Assembly: GCF_002999335.1 (NCBI RefSeq)
Contig: NW_020312314.1
Coordinates: 186,001-250,000, forward strand
Direction: 5' to 3'
Origin: Cyclospora cayetanensis
Taxonomy: Eukaryota > Apicomplexa > Conoidasida > Eucoccidiorida > Eimeriidae
DNA length: 64,000 bases
Shown: one piece after another, positions 54,638 to 64,000 of the stretch
Position numbering within the stretch: the first letter of the stretch is position 1
Layout of the letters: each line of letters starts with the position of its first letter
Program-made: the position numbers and the translations under genes
The notes under the pieces: model-generated
What the model saw: the letters and a program-made list of their open reading frames with translations, nothing else
Database searches by the model: none
What the model was told of the DNA's origin: nothing

Positions 54638-55591
54638 TTAAACTTCGTGATTCACATTTGAACGCTGTGTCATTGCCTTCCAAAAATGTTCTCTCTTATC
54701 CAGTGGAATAGGGTGTACAGCCGTAAGAAGTCTTAGATCTTTTAGCCGTGCGTCTGTCGTTCCCCAAAAAGCATTTATTTCTGCTTGAGGGGCGCTATCT
54801 TGGGGTGTAACTCCCAAAACTTGGAGAGACAACCCCACAAAACAGTCCTCATTGCTTAGGAGGGGCAAGGTCGAAAATTTTGCTGCAATCTTTTCGACCA
54901 AGTCCATAGACAGGACGTAGCAAGGCCCAGCAAGATATGGAGGATACGTAGGGTGCGGATAGGTCCAAGGATCCTGATAATTTGGGTGGGATAGGTCTCT
55001 CTCCACCGGGATTTCTCTTCTCAGCACTCCAACCGCCACATTTTTTTCCGTTTCCTTGGAAATTAAGTAATCTCCCATCTTCTGTATATCCAAAACAGTG
55101 TCCGTGTCCACCTTGACCATGAATTTGGCTTGAGGACAGGAGGCTGCCAGCCACTGAACAGCGGTAATGAGCTTATAAGTCAGGTGAACGTATTTTTCCG
55201 GAGCTTCATGTTGTATTATGTCCTCAAACTCTCGTGCTTCTGCCTCTATTGCTGATTGGACAGAGGGGGATTGCACAGCCCCTAAGACAAAGACGAGGCG
55301 CACGCGACGGTTATTGACCCTGGACACCCCTCCCCAGGTAGATCGCACTAGCTGCCGCCCTCGAAAATCTGATGCAGCGCTTAGTGATACTAGCGCAATA
55401 AACGGGGAGTCATCAGCGCAGCTCTTCTCGGGGCTTATCAACAAGCGCCAGCCCGCTTGTACGGGAAAGGACAGCAGCACGCGAGTGGGGAATGCGAACG
55501 ACCAATTGCAAGAAAGCGCTGAATCAAGGGACAAAATGACAACCAGAAAGAGGCCTAGTGAGATAAGAAAAAGCCCTGAACGCGGAAGCAT
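54638..55591 (-). CDS. Type II membrane glycosyltransferase, GT31 (beta-1,3-galactosyltransferase-like)
   Basis: Single-exon frame of 317 residues from the ATG at 55591; the open frame extends 16 codons further but without ATG. A hydrophobic signal anchor (LFLISLGLFLVVILSL) at residues 7–22 fits a Golgi or ER type II protein. GT31 motifs appear in order: RQLVRSTWGG (about 79–88), FVLG (101–104), EFEDII (121–126), YVHLTYKLITAVQW (134–147), the metal-binding DTD in KVDTDT (160–165), YPPYLAGPCYVLS (216–228) and SNEDCFVGLSL (246–256). Length and order are typical. It would transfer a hexose from a nucleotide sugar to a glycan or glycoprotein; donor and acceptor cannot be told from sequence. Confidence 0.88.
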   Translation of the reverse strand: MLPRSGLFLISLGLFLVVILSLDSALSCNWSFAFPTRVLLSFPVQAGWRLLISPEKSCADDSPFIALVSLSAASDFRGRQLVRSTWGGVSRVNNRRVRLVFVLGAVQSPSVQSAIEAEAREFEDIIQHEAPEKYVHLTYKLITAVQWLAASCPQAKFMVKVDTDTVLDIQKMGDYLISKETEKNVAVGVLRREIPVERDLSHPNYQDPWTYPHPTYPPYLAGPCYVLSMDLVEKIAAKFSTLPLLSNEDCFVGLSLQVLGVTPQDSAPQAEINAFWGTTDARLKDLRLLTAVHPIPLDKREHFWKAMTQRSNVNHEV

Positions 55592-58500
55592 GGGAAAGTC
55601 GCGGAATATCGGACGGGCCTGAGCAGATTTCGCCAACAAATACGCACTTCAGGACGGGGAACCACGTAAAATACAGCTCTCTCGGCCTGTTTAGCTCACA
55701 CTTTACTCGTAGACCAAAATTTGCACCTATACACTTCGCGAATCTTCTAAGCCAGAGGTCTCAATGAATTCAGCCTAGTGATACTCCTGAAACTATTGGC
55801 CTGCTGCTGCATCCGCAGCCCCCAAGTCAAACCCGAAGACTGGTCCTTTTGCTTGTCTATTTGCCTTAGCTCACCTCTTTGCAGTTCAGTTTTTCAAAAT
55901 GTGGGGAAACTCCGCAACCCTCCGCATGCCCATCAGGAATAACAGCCAGTGGTCCAGACGGAGATGGATCCAAGCTTTGCAGGTGGATGCGGAAAAACAT
56001 TGCAGTGTTTTTCTGCACCCACCCAGAAATCGCCATGAGTAACCTTTTATTTAAATAAAAAAGGCGTCTTCAAGCAAACGAAAACAACACGGTGGGGCAC
56101 GAAACCTGTTTGTGTCTTGTATGTCCAGTCCCTTATTTCCTGCATTGACCTTCTCTCCCACCCACAACAAGCAAGAAAAACCATATGATGTGTTCTTATT
56201 TCCTCTTGATAGGTTAAATGCGTCAAGCAAATATTGTTTTGGTGTTTTGTTGAACACGTTCGAGACGCACGATGACAATTTCAAGATTTTCCTCGGTGCC
56301 CTGAATTTCTTTTTAATGCACGCGTTTATCAGGAAACTAAACCTACATATTCTTGACTATAGCTAAAAATGCAAAGCTCGCAACAGCATAGTGTCCTGTG
56401 ACTTAGGTATTGGACTGGGCCTTTATTCGCAATGTCCGGTGGCTCAAGGAGCACGGATGCCGGAACGCCGTTGGGGCCCCTGGTGGATGAGCACGACGAA
56501 CTTCCTAGTGTAACTCTCTTCGAAGGCTTAGCATGTGAAAACGGCAAATACTAGAAACATCAAGTATTTATCTCCGTAAATAAGCACATTATCCCAGATT
56601 TTGCACGTTACCGACCACTTGCCCTGGGGGACTAAGGAACAGCTGCTGGCCCCCACAGTGAAAAAACATAGTCCATGGTAGTTCAAAAGCCTTGTGCCCA
56701 TGGCTGTGTATCGTACCATAAAATATGTAAGTTATCGCCGCACGGGTCTTGTTGGTTGACCATAGGCTGCTAGCAATGGCATTTGCTGTACCTTTGCACG
56801 CTCTATTACACTAGTTACGTTTAGTCAAGGTTTTGCGAAGAACTGACTAATTCGTGTGGCTGCTTGTATATCATTTACTACAATATAGCACTAGCTGGAC
56901 AAGATCCGAATTGATGCCGTGTCCGTGTGCACTGAATTCTACTTGCGGCTAGCTGTAAATGCTTCATGTGATTTGAAAGCGCAGAAACGCAGGCCTTAGC
57001 CGTCCTTCCCTCATGTCAAATCCCCAAAAATTAAGGGCAGAAAATTAGAAATGCACTATTCAAACACATCCAACGGCATTCCATAGAGTTTTACTGAGAA
57101 CGAAATGGCGTGCTTTCATACAAAACCTTGCAATGGAGCGTTGCAGTTGGTAGCACCCCACAATAGGATGCGTCTTTTTCTCCGCTTACCCACTGGCTGT
57201 GATTGCAGTGTAATTTCGATTCTCCTACAAAAGCTGTCTGGTTTTGATATGGCTAGATGATAATTAAATAGCTGCAACTACAGCCAGTGGATGAGCGTGG
57301 CAACAGACGCATCCTATTATGGGGTGAGTGTAATGCTACCATGTAAGATTTCTGTAGAAAATCACGCCACTTCATTCTCAATAAAAGCCTATGGGAAGCT
57401 ATTGGATGTACTTTAAAGAGTACATTCTTAATTTTCTGCCGTTAATCATCAGGGATTCGACATAAGGGAAGGGCGGCTAAGGTCAACGTATCTGCGCCTT
57501 CCAATCACAAAAAAAGGCCCATTTGCGATTGGAACTAACTATGCCACAATGCCTGCTGGGGTGAATGAGGTTAGCCCACAAGCTAATGTGAGCGCACTAG
57601 GTCTACAGCTGGCGGAGATATGTGATTCGTCTGCCGCTAAAGCGCTTGTAAGTGTGCAGATTAAGTAATGTTTGTCAGAAAAGGATGAAGGCCATAAGGA
57701 TGAACAAGTCCCCCAAGATTTCATGAGCAATCAAAGAATGCCTTGCATCGTACCCCTGACTGAAGAAAACAAGCTTTTCTAGCTAAACGTTTATTTGGTA
57801 GAGAAGCACTTAAGTGGTACTTTGCCCATAGGGAGAAACTAGTCCAGCAGGACCCACTACAGCTCAAGCCTTCATGCAAGCCTTGGCTCATCGATTTATG
57901 TCACAAGCACCTCAGACACACTCACATTCGTTTTTTTGCCAGATCCGATGAGTGGCATAGGCAAAGGAAGGATCCTCAATAATGTTGTAAGCTTTAATTC
58001 GGCTCAACGATTGCCCTGAGCCTTTGCTTTAGCGCAGATAGTCGCCATGCAGCTGGAAAATTAGTTATATTTTCCGATTTGTGCGTACCACCCTTGCGCT
58101 GTGGCCATGATTTTCTTCTTTACCAAATCCTAAATGACGTAAACGGCAAGAGGGACGCAGGCTTCGATCCTATCCTCATACAGACATTCGTATCTGTGCG
58201 CAGATGTGGCCCCTCAGTCGTTGCTATTGGCGAAACGGATCAAGGGCCTATGAAAGCAGGGGAATCGATCAAATAATTAATATATCAATTGATATGAAGC
58301 TTTTATATCCTGCAGACTAACATCTGCTTTGTCAATGGTATTCTCTCGGGTCTCCGCAAAGTGTCACGTAAGGTCCCAGGAGGAGCGGAGGATCAGCGAC
58401 TACCCAGCATAGCCAGTGATGTTTCTGCAGGTGACGTGCTGCTTGACGCTTTATGCGCAGATTAGACCAACTATCGCCTTCTTTGGCTGAGAAGGACGGG

Positions 58501-58620
58501 CGAAGTCTGTAGCTGAACCCTATGAGTGTCAGGCCTGTGCCAGCCAGCCAAAGCCAACAGTGTATTAAATAGGAATGCAGACTTTTCCACCAAAATCCTA
58601 GTGCATGGAGTGCAACTAGG
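55592..58620. other. Intergenic region containing a long inverted repeat
   Basis: No gene supported. The main structure is the imperfect palindrome at 56,966–57,508. Otherwise repeat-poor sequence with short ORFs. Confidence 0.55.
56966..57508. repeat. Imperfect inverted repeat (foldback/MITE-like), arms about 250 bp
   Basis: The left arm (about 56,966–57,216) and the reverse complement of the right arm (about 57,261–57,508) align end to end, roughly three bases in four by eye. Shared blocks include TGTGATT, GCGCAGA, CCTTAGCCG, CCTTCCCT, GGCAGAAAATTA, AATAGGATGCGTCT and CCACTGGCTGT. The loop is about 45 bp. No transposase ORF inside. Fits a non-autonomous foldback DNA element; target-site duplications not identified. 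Confidence 0.75.
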
Positions 58621-58702
58621 GTGGCGATGTGTCCGAGCGGTTAAGGGGGTTAAACAGAAATCGACAGGGCTCTGCCAGCGCGTAGCTTTTCTTTGCGGAT
58701 GA
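58621..58702 (+). pseudogene. Degenerate tRNA-Ser (anticodon AGA) pseudogene
   Basis: The 5' half is tRNA-like: gtggcga acceptor strand, then a type II D-arm tccgagcggttaagg, an anticodon arm around acagaaatcgac with AGA in loop position, and a serine-type variable arm (agggctctgcc). The T-arm lacks the TTCGA consensus and the 3' acceptor strand does not pair. The left anticodon stem is also disrupted. Most likely a decayed copy or fragment. Confidence 0.6.
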
Positions 58703-59270
58703 CCTAACTCATCAAGCGCTCTCGCTCACAGTTGTATGATTGCGATGTATTAGCGTACCTCGCAGACACCCTAAATATAACAGCCAAGTAATAGAGTTCC
58801 TTGGCCCAAAGAACCACAATGGTTCTCAGAGACTCCGCTCAACCGACTGCTTGGTTCCTGGTAAATGCGAGCCCACCATGATAAGTCTCTCTCCAAACCG
58901 CTGTACTCAGTCGTCTGCCGCTAATCCCAAAGTCCTTCCACACGATGTGGCATGTAGCGCACATTGTGCGATGCGCTGTATGCAGAGACCTGCTGCAGTG
59001 CGCAAAGATCATAAAATGACCAAACACCAGTTCTCGTCTAGCAAAGGACCATATGTCTCTTCTTAAAACCAGATAACACTCCACTTCCGACTCGGATAAA
59101 GTGGCTATCAGGCTTAGTGCTCCGTGACAGGACGGCGGCTGCATGGCAACCCTACAGCAAAGCTTGTTATATATTCTTATAGGTCCTTTTCTGTTCTAGC
59201 CTCACCCATTTATCTTTTATTTCAAAGTTCAAACGCTTGCTGACATGCTTATGCAATTGCAATGCTGTGC
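58703..59270. other. Flank of the retroelement, nothing resolved
   Basis: Expected to hold the 3' untranslated part and possibly the 3' LTR of the minus-strand element. I could not identify LTR ends by eye, and no protein-like ORF is present. Confidence 0.35.
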
Positions 59271-59644
59271 ACTACAGATCCTCCCTCCTCTCGAGCACCC
59301 CATAAATCCTTAATGTCGGTTTCTTCAGCTTCGTCAAGGGGTACAACTGTAAGTTTGCTTCGAGAACTTCTCCCTTCGCGTGACCTGCAAGCACCACTGC
59401 GAGTTCCACACCTTTGTCTCTCCTACTGCTGCCTGAGCAAATTTGGGCCCGAAAGGCCGCCTGATTGTAGCCATCTAAGAGCTCCCCCATGTGGCTGCTG
59501 CCAGAGTCGCTTCTTTGTCCCCGCCCAACCCACCCATCGTCGCTTCTGCGGGGGCGACGAAGTCTGCTATTTTCTAATGGAGTCGTTTGCCACGGTTTCG
59601 TGACCAGGTGCGCAGGAATGCCTGGCAATTGGTACGGTACCTGG

Positions 59645-59960
59645 CGGGTTCTCAGGTGGCCTAGTCCTGTGGCGTGCTACACCATTTGCCCAGATACTGA
59701 GTGCGATCGACCGTGCTCTTATCAGGTACAACGTATTCCACTTCAACGACTGACGCCTACCCTATGGCCTCCCAAACGGGCAACCATCGACCGCTGCCTC
59801 TTAAGAACTCATACTAGGGTTGTGCGGTCAGTCCCGACAAGTAGAGATACGTGTAAAACATCCTCACAAGTCTATTATGGAGGTAAGGCGACGTAGTAGG
59901 CCACCTTGCATATTCGCTTGACCATCGAAAATGGGCCGCGGTAACGAGACTCAAAAGTGG
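59645..59960 (-). pseudogene. Integrase C-terminus and chromodomain remnant
   Basis: SRYRGPFSMVKRICKVAYYV is the GPF/Y module (59,881–59,955). EDVLHVSLL corresponds to the usual VFHVSLL block. VEVEYVVPDKS…QYLGKWCSTPQD, then an in-frame stop in the expected ATWEP position (59,645–59,748), is a broken chromodomain. This identifies the element as a chromovirus. Confidence 0.78.
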
Positions 59961-60249
59961 ATCAGATGGAAAGAATCGGAAGTCTGCGCCTGCTGCTATG
60001 CACTTTTTCGCCCACAGCAAACTCAGCTTTCCGTCGCTGGGAGTCGATGCAGAACTATTGCTGCGACTTAGCTCTAAATATATGACTTTGAGCCCAGTCA
60101 TACAGCTGCCTAAGCAGCTTCGCGATATGGGCTGTAAGCGTGAGCGTAAGCGCTATCAACTTCAATGGCTGATGCGATAAAGGGGTCGGGCAGCTCATAA
60201 CTTTGAAGGAACTAAATTTGGCAGGCGAATCGTTGGTGGTGTCGTAGAC

Positions 60250-60900
60250 GGGCTCAAAAAAGGAAACAAGCGCTCTTACTCGCTGTCGTCGGATCTAACG
60301 TATGTCCGCAGTATCTGTTTAAGCGTTCTGTTGGTGCGTTATGTCTAACTGTCGTATTGACGGTGGTATGGGGATGGCCTTGCCTGCGTAATGTTGAAAT
60401 GCTGGCATTGCTGCTGCTACAACTCAACCTGGAACCGGGGGTTCTGAACAGAAATGAAGACCTGTGGAAACCCATGGTATTGGAAAAAAATCGGAGACAA
60501 GTCCGGTCAAATCCTCTGTTGCAGTAGTCTTGGTATTCGAAATGAAATGTGCTATCGTACCTGCGGAGTCCACCAAGACGAGATTTGAGCTGTTGCCGCT
60601 CATCGTATATGAGAGACCCGTAATGCACTGTACTCCGTGTGGCTCCAAAGTATGCAAAAAACAAGTAGTGGCTGACGGAAGCCTCTCGATTTCTGGTTAA
60701 ATGCCCTCGACGCTCGGCACTCCACCTGCGACTCCACATAGCCATTCGTATACGCCCCCATACGCGGCCAGAATAAGGGTCTGCCCAGAGCCTTGGGAGT
60801 ACACTTTTGCCAGCGATAGCCCTTAGTGACGTAGTCATGGGCCGGTATAGCACGTAACTTAGAAATTCTGGCAACAGGGACCCAAATGAGCCACAAGCCA
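60250..60900 (-). pseudogene. Integrase zinc-binding domain and catalytic core remnant
   Basis: LFWPRMGAYTNGYVESQ followed by a Cys marks the H2C2 zinc-binding module; one Cys of the pair is lost. In another frame, CITGLSYTMSGN, LVLVDSAGTIAHFI and TATEDLTGLVSDFF match the core. Further left, PTERLNRYCGHTL corresponds to the region after the last catalytic acid. Frameshifts separate the pieces. Confidence 0.82.
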
Positions 60901-61050
60901 TTCTAGACAAATGTGCCGACAGTGGGGGCTGAGACGAAACGCGTAATTGCTGGCGTTAGAGAATAGACCTCTTCGCCTTTTCGCTGCTCGGGCTCTTTGC
61001 AAAGCACGAAAAACTCATAGTACTTTGCATCTCATAAGGCTGATACCGTT

Positions 61051-61290
61051 TCAAGTTAGCCTCAGGGGCCTAGAAAGCAAGCCCTCGGAGTCCGGGGGCT
61101 GTGGTTCACCGGTGGCAAGCGCTTCTGCCTCCAACGCAGAAAGGTCCAGTGACTGAGGCTTAGAAGCACGTGTTGTGGCTGCCTCGACTGGAGGCACTGG
61201 CTCAGGCGTCGGTTGGGTTGGGGGATATCGGCGCTGGTGAGTCGACCGAGCTCGCAAGCTGGCGTCCCCCCAATTGTTAGCCGATGTCAC
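61051..61290 (-). pseudogene. Pro-rich open frame between RNase H and integrase
   Basis: About 79 open codons on the element's coding strand contain PPTQPTPEPVPPVE and a Leu/Glu/Ala-rich tail. No ATG support is needed if it is part of the polyprotein tether. Unlike neighbouring domains it has no internal stop. Function unknown. Confidence 0.35.
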
Positions 61291-61299
61291 TGATTATTC

Positions 61300-61820
61300 T
61301 ACATCTGTGCTAGTGCATCAGCGGCTGCTTCAGTGAAAGTATTAACGCTTGGGATGTGACGCGGTCAGTGACCGGCAGCTGCGGAGAGTCAGCGACAGCG
61401 GTACACTGCGGAAGGCGAGCGAGCATCCGTAACCTGGTCGCACGTGCCCTCCGGGTAACAGACCATGAGGTCTTGAAATTCGGCTAAAGCATGAAGCCAA
61501 GGCATCTTACATCCTCGCATTGGCTCGGATGAGGTGAGTTAGTAGATCAACTTCAGTAATCAGTACGGGGGGCATTCTTTGTGCAACGGGGTACATGTTA
61601 CCTCTTATCAAAGACGTGACCAAAGCCAAAAACTCCGGGTCGCTAATGGAGTAGTTCTGCTTTGCCAAGATCATGACCTGGCTACGGAAATCGACTGACT
61701 TGTTCTTTTGTTTCAGCAGTGCACGTAAGGCGGAGCCCGATGCACCGTTATATAGGTGGTAAGGTTTGATGAAGTCGGGAGCTTTCAGAATCGTATATCC
61801 AGCTAGCCCCTCCTTGGACT
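61300..61820 (-). pseudogene. RNase H remnant following the RT
   Basis: Minus-strand translation reads LKAPDFIKPYHLYNGASGSA where the family has a TDAS motif, then QNYSISDPEFLALVTS, and finally ADALAQM in place of ADALSR. The catalytic Asp is replaced by Asn-Gly. Confidence 0.8.
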
Positions 61821-62104
61821 ATTTCACAGTGTGGGAGGGTAATGGCCCGCAGACAAGCCTTGTCTTTTTATCAGGTAGTTGTGCTACGTCAGTGGACCTA
61901 GTCCCATTAGCATAGGGGAGTAGCAGGCAGTCCTGAGGATTTACCGCACCTGCGTATCGTTAGTAAACACCTCTGGTTAGATAAAACAGGAGATGTCCGT
62001 TTTGGGTGAAGGCGTTAGACCCTTACCACTAATAATGTAGCTGAGATACTCCAATGGGTCTTGCGAGCTTACATCATGAATTTTGCGTAGAGTTAAGGCT
62101 TAAG

Positions 62105-62800
62105 AAGGTGCTCACCACCTCCCGCATGAGGTGCACGCGAGGATCCAGTAGTGGAATGTAGATAAGAACCGCGTGTAAGTAGGCCATATTGGGCCAAAAT
62201 TAAACACAATACGCATTGATATTAGGATGAAGCGCGGTGGTAGCACCCTTGAGACCGAACGGCATCCTCGTATATTCAAATAGACCCGTTGCTGAGCGGA
62301 AAGCGGTCTTCCATCGGTCTTTTGGCGCCATCCGTTTTCGAGGAGCCTCGACTTCCAGCTCAAGTACAAACTCATACACCGCTCCGCTCAAAAGTCCAAG
62401 AATAGCTTGCAATGATGGCACTGCATGTTCCGGGGCTATCGTCACGGCGCTTAGCTCTTCGTACTTGACCATCATTTGCATATGCCTTTGCCTATGTCTC
62501 ATCATCTTGCTTTCCACCATGACTGTGGAGGCACAGCTAGGCGAATAGGCTGAACCCATCCACCCCTTCCAGGTCAACTTGGCAATCTTCTGCTTGTGCA
62601 AAGTAAGGTGATAGGGTGGCATGCAGCAGGAAGCGGCTCTCGTTGGTAGTTTGCTCTGTACGAATAACGTGATGATCGTAAGGACGCTTGGGAGGCAACC
62701 GCTCTGGGAGGCTAGGTTTTGAAGAACAAACCCCAAACTGAGAAGGCAGTCCATGAGCTTGCTCCGAGTGTAACCAAGAATCGAAGTGGTTGTACACAAA
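62105..62800 (-). pseudogene. Reverse transcriptase remnant
   Basis: Split over frames. RPYDHHVI lies in one frame (ORF 62797–62537). In another, YEELSAVTIAPEHAVPSLQA and RWKTAFRSATGLFEYTRMPF, then GLKGATTALHPN, are classic Ty3/gypsy RT blocks. After a stop, YLHAVLIY occupies the catalytic Y-x-D-D-x-L-I-Y position with both Asp replaced, so the enzyme is dead. Confidence 0.88.
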
Positions 62801-63297
62801 GGCTGCAATAAGCCACAGGGGCTACTCCTCGGTCACAGCTGGGGCAGTAAGGGGTAGCTCTCCAGCAAAGGATATTGGACCAAGGCTACGCTGATGCTCG
62901 ACGAGCGCCCAGATCAAAAGCCCCTGTACCCAGTAACGGGCAACGTGGGAGTGTTGCTTAGCCCCTGTAGTGCCAACTGAGACTTTTCATTCTGAATCTG
63001 CGCCTGGTGAGAGAGAGTTTTTAGGAACCCGTGTTTTGACCTTGTACTGAGTTGTACCGTTCAGGACAAAGTCATAATAACTGTGTCACTTGGGCCGCTG
63101 ACACGCGGGCAAGCTGCAGATCTTCATTGCTCAGTCGTGGTAACGGGTCTTGAGAGCAAACTCACGTGCCTGCGGTATCCCCGTCTCGTGGCATTGGCGT
63201 GTCACACCAGTGGCCAATCGCACACGTACGCAGCATGTTTGACTGGGGATACCATGGAACCTAATGTGTGCTAAGCCAGTCTAGTTCTCAGATAAGG

Positions 63298-63537
63298 TCA
63301 TAGGGAATAGGCCCTACCAGAAAGTCGCCCCAGTAATATTTTCTGCCGCATCATAGATAATCGCGAAACAATACGATTGGTATGAAAGCTTTCCCCGTTG
63401 GCCAAGGTAAAGCCACATTCCTTGCGCAAGAAACCGGCCTCATGACTCAGGCGCTGTATCATTTCTGGCCTAATAAAGCAGCTATATGCCTCCATGTCCA
63501 GCAGCACTTTGCACTCTGCGCCACGCTGTCCATACAT
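63298..63537 (-). pseudogene. Retroelement aspartic protease remnant
   Basis: The frame shows the retropepsin layout: KVLLDMEAYSCFI where families have LIDSGASHNFI, then FTLANGESF. The catalytic Asp is followed by Met-Glu instead of Ser/Thr-Gly, so the active-site loop is lost. Confidence 0.6.
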
Positions 63538-64000
63538 AACACTGCTACTCGCCTAGTAGTCCACAGCAGCACCGAAACCCCAGTGGCCTTTCTCCGGCTA
63601 TTGGCATCTTTCCACAAATCTCGAGTATTATGGCAATCCGCGTCACGAGGCTTCCCTGCTGAAGTCTACGACGTACCTGCGTCTATCCCTTTACCGCCGT
63701 TTCCCTTGGATCGAATGGCTTATGGCTAGCCTTCGGCTTGGCATCCTCTGGTATACGGAACTCCTTCAGGGCTTACAATACTGTTTCATCCTCGCTCTCC
63801 GTCCTTAACTCTTCGTCTACCTACTGTAAACAGACAGAGTGCCTTAAAACTAGGCAGATTTAGATGGCGTTTGGTCCCGCGGTGGCAGTACACATCAATC
63901 CATCCTTAGCACTGCTGCGACTGGTACGGCTGTCTCCTACAACGTGTAAGCTTGACCATTTAAAGACTTCTGCTGCTCATCTCTGCTAGTTAGCTCCTAA
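63538..64000. other. Right edge, probable gag region of the element
   Basis: No frame stays open. A minus-strand piece near 63,650 (ADCHNTRD) is faintly zinc-knuckle-like, but Cys positions are missing. I cannot support a gene here. Confidence 0.3.

Larger units (their letters stand above)
59270..64000 (-). mobile_element. Decayed Ty3/gypsy chromovirus (LTR retrotransposon)
   Basis: Reading right to left on the minus strand, the domain order is protease, reverse transcriptase, RNase H, integrase zinc-binding, integrase core, integrase C-terminus, chromodomain, as in Metaviridae chromoviruses. Frames are broken by several stops and shifts, and catalytic positions are replaced, so it is a fossil. 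The gag end probably lies at or beyond the right edge. Chromoviruses are known in Eimeria genomes. LTRs, primer-binding site and target duplication were not found. Confidence 0.85.

Noticed and set aside
58140..58180. GCAGGCTTCGATCC considered as a tRNA T-arm
   Set aside because: No pairing stem around it and no D- or anticodon-arm upstream.
58703..59270. Search for a 3' LTR with TG…CA ends
   Set aside because: No matching 5' copy lies inside the window, so LTR ends cannot be established.

Overview
The window is nuclear DNA of an apicomplexan parasite, almost certainly a coccidian of the genus Eimeria. Four things point there. Genes are split by many short GT–AG introns. Coding sequence is full of CAG-type triplet runs that give poly-Gln, poly-Ala and poly-Ser tracts. 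Repeat-rich and repeat-poor blocks alternate abruptly. A decayed chromodomain-bearing Ty3/gypsy element is present, a class known from Eimeria. There are no bacterial operons, ribosome binding sites or CRISPR arrays.

Layout. (1) 1–15.8 kb, minus strand: one giant VPS13-family bridge-like lipid-transfer protein, about 5,000 codons in the window and running off the left end, loaded with amino-acid repeats. (2) 16.0–17.2 kb: a weak hypothetical locus, then a sharp change to repeat-poor DNA. (3) 17.2–22.5 kb: nothing supported. (4) 22.5–27.5 kb, minus: an armadillo-type repeat protein whose large exon carries Gln-rich stretches and five copies of a D-G-x-(Y/F)-G-(F/Y/W) motif. (5) 27.6–32.5 kb: nearly empty, two weak ORFs. 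(6) 32.6–34.4 kb, minus: a two-exon gene with a signal peptide and an acidic Ser/Glu-rich segment. (7) 35.3–37.6 kb, plus: a five-exon TPR protein resembling the ribosomal-protein-L4 chaperone Acl4. (8) 40.6–46.6 kb, plus: the DEAH-box splicing helicase PRP16/DHX38, resolved into eight exons in frame throughout. (9) 47.4–52.8 kb, minus: a circularly permuted GTPase of the YqeH/NOA1 family with at least ten exons. (10) 54.6–55.6 kb, minus: a single-exon type II membrane glycosyltransferase of family GT31. (11) 55.6–64 kb: gene-poor sequence with a long imperfect inverted repeat, a degenerate tRNA-Ser, and a broken chromovirus on the minus strand.

The recognisable genes are housekeeping: lipid transfer, ribosome and organelle ribosome assembly, pre-mRNA splicing, and Golgi glycosylation. 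They do not form one pathway and have no operon-like logic. The novelty lies in domain architectures (the armadillo/DG-repeat protein), repeat-laden versions of conserved proteins, a probable GC–AG intron, and mobile-element remains. Exon junctions were derived by hand from frame, phase and splice consensus. They are strongest for PRP16, Acl4, the secreted protein and the 3' two thirds of the GTPase.
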